Assembly: GCA_012515495.1 (NCBI GenBank)
Contig: JAAYYH010000057.1
Coordinates: 1-6,975 of the forward strand
Length of the DNA stretch: 6,975 nucleotides
From: Coriobacteriaceae bacterium
GTDB taxonomy: Bacteria > Actinomycetota > Coriobacteriia > Coriobacteriales > UBA8131
Direction: 5' to 3'
Of the stretch, positions 5,373 to 6,975 are shown piece by piece. The position numbers and the translations under genes are program-made. Under the pieces are notes generated by a model. The model worked only from the letters and a program-made list of their open reading frames with translations. It made no database searches and was not told the DNA's origin. Position 1 is the first letter of the stretch. Each line of letters opens with the position of its first letter.

Positions 5373-6188
5373 ATGAAAGTTTGTTTTTTCACTTTGGGTT
5401 CTCGTGGAGACGTTCAGCCATATGTAGCTTTGGGCAGTGAGTTGACCAGAGAAGGTCACGAAGTTGAAATATGTACAGGCGAGAGTTTTCGCCAGCTTGT
5501 CGAATCCAACGGCATTGATTTCACCCCAACAACTTCTGACCTGATGGCTATCGCTGAATCTCCTGAAGGAAAGGCGATTCTCGAGCACCCAATCAAGAAC
5601 CTAAGATCGACGCTTCGCTATTCGAAAGAGGTTATCTATCCTGCATACCGAAAAACGCTGGAGGAGTTCTATCAAGCAGCAGGCGACGCCGATGTAATCG
5701 TGTATCATCCTAAGGCGTTGGGAGCCGTAGACATCGCACTGAAGATTGGAATCCCCTGCGTTAGCATGCCACTGGTACCGATTACTTATCCTGTGAGTGA
5801 GTTCGCCAATCTTGCCATCACCACAAAAGACCTTGGCAAGTGGCTGAACAGAGTTACCTACTTTGTAAATGAAAAGGCTGAGAGCGCGCAGATCGATGTT
5901 ATCAACGATTTCCGCGAAAAGGTGTTGCGCCTACCTAAACGCAAGGCCGGTCTCTACACATACACGGACGGCAAAAAGGCTATTCCGATTGTCTATCCGT
6001 TGAGCAAAGCTCTTTTCCCTGAGGTAAGCAGTTGGGACGGACAAGTATATCTACCAGGTTTCTTCTTCCTTGACAGCAGAGACGAAACGCTTTCGGAAGA
6101 CATTGAGCGATTTCTCAACAGAAAAGCCACCAGTTGCTATAACCTTCAGCAGTATGCCACTTGCTCAACCGGATTCTTTTCTCAGTAA
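5373..6188 (+). CDS. Glycosyltransferase N-terminal fragment (first frame of the broken gene)
   Basis: This is what would be translated from the normal ATG if the frameshift is real: 271 residues, of which about 250 are genuine acceptor-domain sequence. The last 20 or so (from about residue 251, a Cys/Gln/Ser-rich tail ending GFFSQ) are out-of-frame sequence. It lacks the nucleotide-sugar binding half. Confidence 0.6.
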   Translation: MKVCFFTLGSRGDVQPYVALGSELTREGHEVEICTGESFRQLVESNGIDFTPTTSDLMAIAESPEGKAILEHPIKNLRSTLRYSKEVIYPAYRKTLEEFYQAAGDADVIVYHPKALGAVDIALKIGIPCVSMPLVPITYPVSEFANLAITTKDLGKWLNRVTYFVNEKAESAQIDVINDFREKVLRLPKRKAGLYTYTDGKKAIPIVYPLSKALFPEVSSWDGQVYLPGFFFLDSRDETLSEDIERFLNRKATSCYNLQQYATCSTGFFSQ

Positions 6189-6630
6189 ACTTCGCACTGC
6201 ACTCGAGACAACCGACAATCGGGGGATTCTTTTAACGGGAAACAGCGGAATCGAGCTCGAAAGTGATGATGTGATCCTAGCGGTAAAGGCTGCGCCTCAC
6301 TCTCGGTTGCTTCCACGCGTTAAGGGAGTCATCCACCATGGAGGCGTTGGCACAATGGCAGCCGCTCTACGCGCGGGTAAGCCGCAGGTGATCATGCCGT
6401 TCTCTGTAGACCAACCGTTTTGGGCAAAGCGTCTACACCAACTTGGCTACAGCTTAAAGCCTATGCGCGAAAGGGATGCTACCGCAGCAACTCTTGCCGA
6501 GGCTTTCAGAGAAATGGATGACCCTAATGCTATAAGGCGCGCAGAAGAAATTGCGGAGATTATTCGCAACGAAAACGCTGCGGCCAAAACAGTTGAATAT
6601 CTTTCGACGATGGTTGAGCAAAGCAGGTAA
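6070..6630 (+). CDS. Glycosyltransferase C-terminal fragment (second frame of the broken gene)
   Basis: Open frame whose family-like sequence begins at about 6124 (KPPVAITFSSM). It carries the donor-binding signature HHGGVGT at fragment residues 89-95 and DQPFWAKRL at 114-122. The only upstream start is TTG at 6070 with no Shine-Dalgarno, so it is unlikely to be translated by itself. Confidence 0.5.
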   Translation: MTAETKRFRKTLSDFSTEKPPVAITFSSMPLAQPDSFLSKLRTALETTDNRGILLTGNSGIELESDDVILAVKAAPHSRLLPRVKGVIHHGGVGTMAAALRAGKPQVIMPFSVDQPFWAKRLHQLGYSLKPMRERDATAATLAEAFREMDDPNAIRRAEEIAEIIRNENAAAKTVEYLSTMVEQSR

Positions 6631-6689
6631 TTTTCAGATATTTGTACGAGACACAGTGGTTACAAGCAATGGAATGACATTGATGGGCG

Positions 6690-6968
6690 TCACTCAAGCT
6701 CGCCTCTTTCTTGAGCTTCCTTTTTCCATGCCTTGAATTCCCAAGGGTCATAAATCGCCTTACACATCAAATTGCTGCAGACATACATCGTGGCCTTTTT
6801 CTTCTTGCCCAAAGCTGCCCCGACAATGGCGCCTCCGATACCAAAACCTAGCGCGCCAAGCGCTGCCATGCCTGCGTTAAGTGGCTCCTCAGAGATAACT
6901 ACGCCGTTTGTCAACTTCATATCCCAACCACACGCTGGACAGATATCGATACGTTTAAGTCCAAACAT
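6690..6968 (-). CDS. Small hypothetical protein: cysteine pairs around a glycine-rich hydrophobic segment
   Basis: I do not recognise this 92-residue protein. It has CPAC at 10-13 (C10, C13), then a glycine/alanine-rich hydrophobic stretch at about 32-54 with glycines at 33, 38, 41, 43, 45, 46, 50 and 54, followed by KKKK at 55-58. A second pair, C64 and C69 (CSNLMC), precedes an acidic/basic C-terminus ending ERGELE. The four cysteines could form one zinc ribbon if the middle segment folds back, or two sites on opposite membrane faces if it spans once. The ATG at 6968-6966 is the only clear start in view, but the frame stays open to the window edge and the Shine-Dalgarno region is nearly all outside, so an upstream start cannot be excluded. 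It is convergent with the glycosyltransferase, 59 nt between ends. Confidence 0.7.
   Translation of the reverse strand: MFGLKRIDICPACGWDMKLTNGVVISEEPLNAGMAALGALGFGIGGAIVGAALGKKKKATMYVCSNLMCKAIYDPWEFKAWKKEAQERGELE
6693..6725 (+). terminator. Weak candidate terminator for the glycosyltransferase transcript
   Basis: On the plus strand CTCAAG (6693-6698) can pair with CTTGAG (6710-6715), or AAGCTC (6696-6701) with GAGCTT (6713-6718); each is a 6-bp stem with an 11-nt loop. CCTTTTT follows at 6719-6725. It overlaps the 3' end of the convergent 92-residue gene. The stem is short and the loop large, so efficiency is doubtful. Confidence 0.25.
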
Positions 6969-6975
6969 ATGGGCG

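Larger units (their letters stand above)
5373..6630 (+). pseudogene. Family-1 (GT-B fold) glycosyltransferase, frameshifted
   Basis: This is one glycosyltransferase gene split over two frames. The relatives (sterol/lipid glucosyltransferases and antibiotic GtfA/B-type enzymes) move a sugar from a nucleotide donor to a hydroxyl acceptor. The N-terminal acceptor half opens with LGSRGDVQPYVALG (8-21), whose D13 matches the catalytic-base position described in GtfB-type enzymes. The C-terminal donor half has HHGGVGTMAAALRAGKPQ and FSVDQPFWAKRL in the other frame. Removing one base near 6117-6125, for example one A of AAAA at 6122-6125, joins RFLNR to KPPVAITFSSM and gives about 418 residues, the normal family length. 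HHGGVGT would then fall at 321-327 and the DQ pair at 346-347. Both halves are otherwise intact, so the lesion is recent or a sequencing error. As read, the first frame stops at 6188 without the donor-binding domain and should be inactive. The true acceptor is unknown. Confidence 0.85.

Noticed and set aside
5346..5588. 80-residue minus-strand open frame opposite the glycosyltransferase start
   Set aside because: It is opposite a strongly supported N-terminus with a good ribosome binding site, and shows no domain of its own.

Overview
The window looks like a chromosomal, mostly housekeeping region of a mid-GC (about 50% by eye) Gram-positive-type bacterium. The ScpA and TrpRS sequences look to me most like those of Coriobacteriia (Actinomycetota). 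That is inference from memory of the families, not from a search. No rRNA, tRNA, CRISPR array or insertion sequence is visible.

Left block (1-4481, all minus strand). In transcription order this holds an ABC-F family ATPase, a membrane-embedded M50 (site-2 type) zinc protease, tryptophanyl-tRNA synthetase (trpS) and the 5' part of scpA, which runs off the left edge. trpS and scpA abut exactly (stop codon followed at once by ATG), which suggests translational coupling. The starts of the first three genes are GTG, TTG and TTG; the two TTG starts are fixed by good Shine-Dalgarno sequences. The 194-nt gap before trpS is the most interesting non-coding stretch. It carries a 19-bp-period tandem repeat rich in Trp (TGG) codons, then a strong hairpin whose 3' arm can also pair with sequence just upstream of the trpS ribosome binding site. 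This is the layout of an amino-acid-sensing leader, but no U-tract terminator is present.

Middle (4482-4594). A divergent intergenic region separates the ABC-F gene from a plus-strand gene. It contains a perfect TTGACA box flanked by an 8-bp direct repeat with a 10-bp period, and a separate inverted repeat on the ABC-F side.

Right block (4595-6975). The first gene is a plus-strand 2H-family RNA 2',3'-cyclic phosphodiesterase (ThpR/LigT type). Next is a family-1 glycosyltransferase related to sterol/antibiotic glucosyltransferases, whose reading frame is broken by a single-base frameshift near 6117-6125. Last is a convergent minus-strand 92-residue protein in which two cysteine pairs flank a glycine-rich hydrophobic segment; I do not recognise it. 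The right-block genes have no evident pathway in common with the left block.
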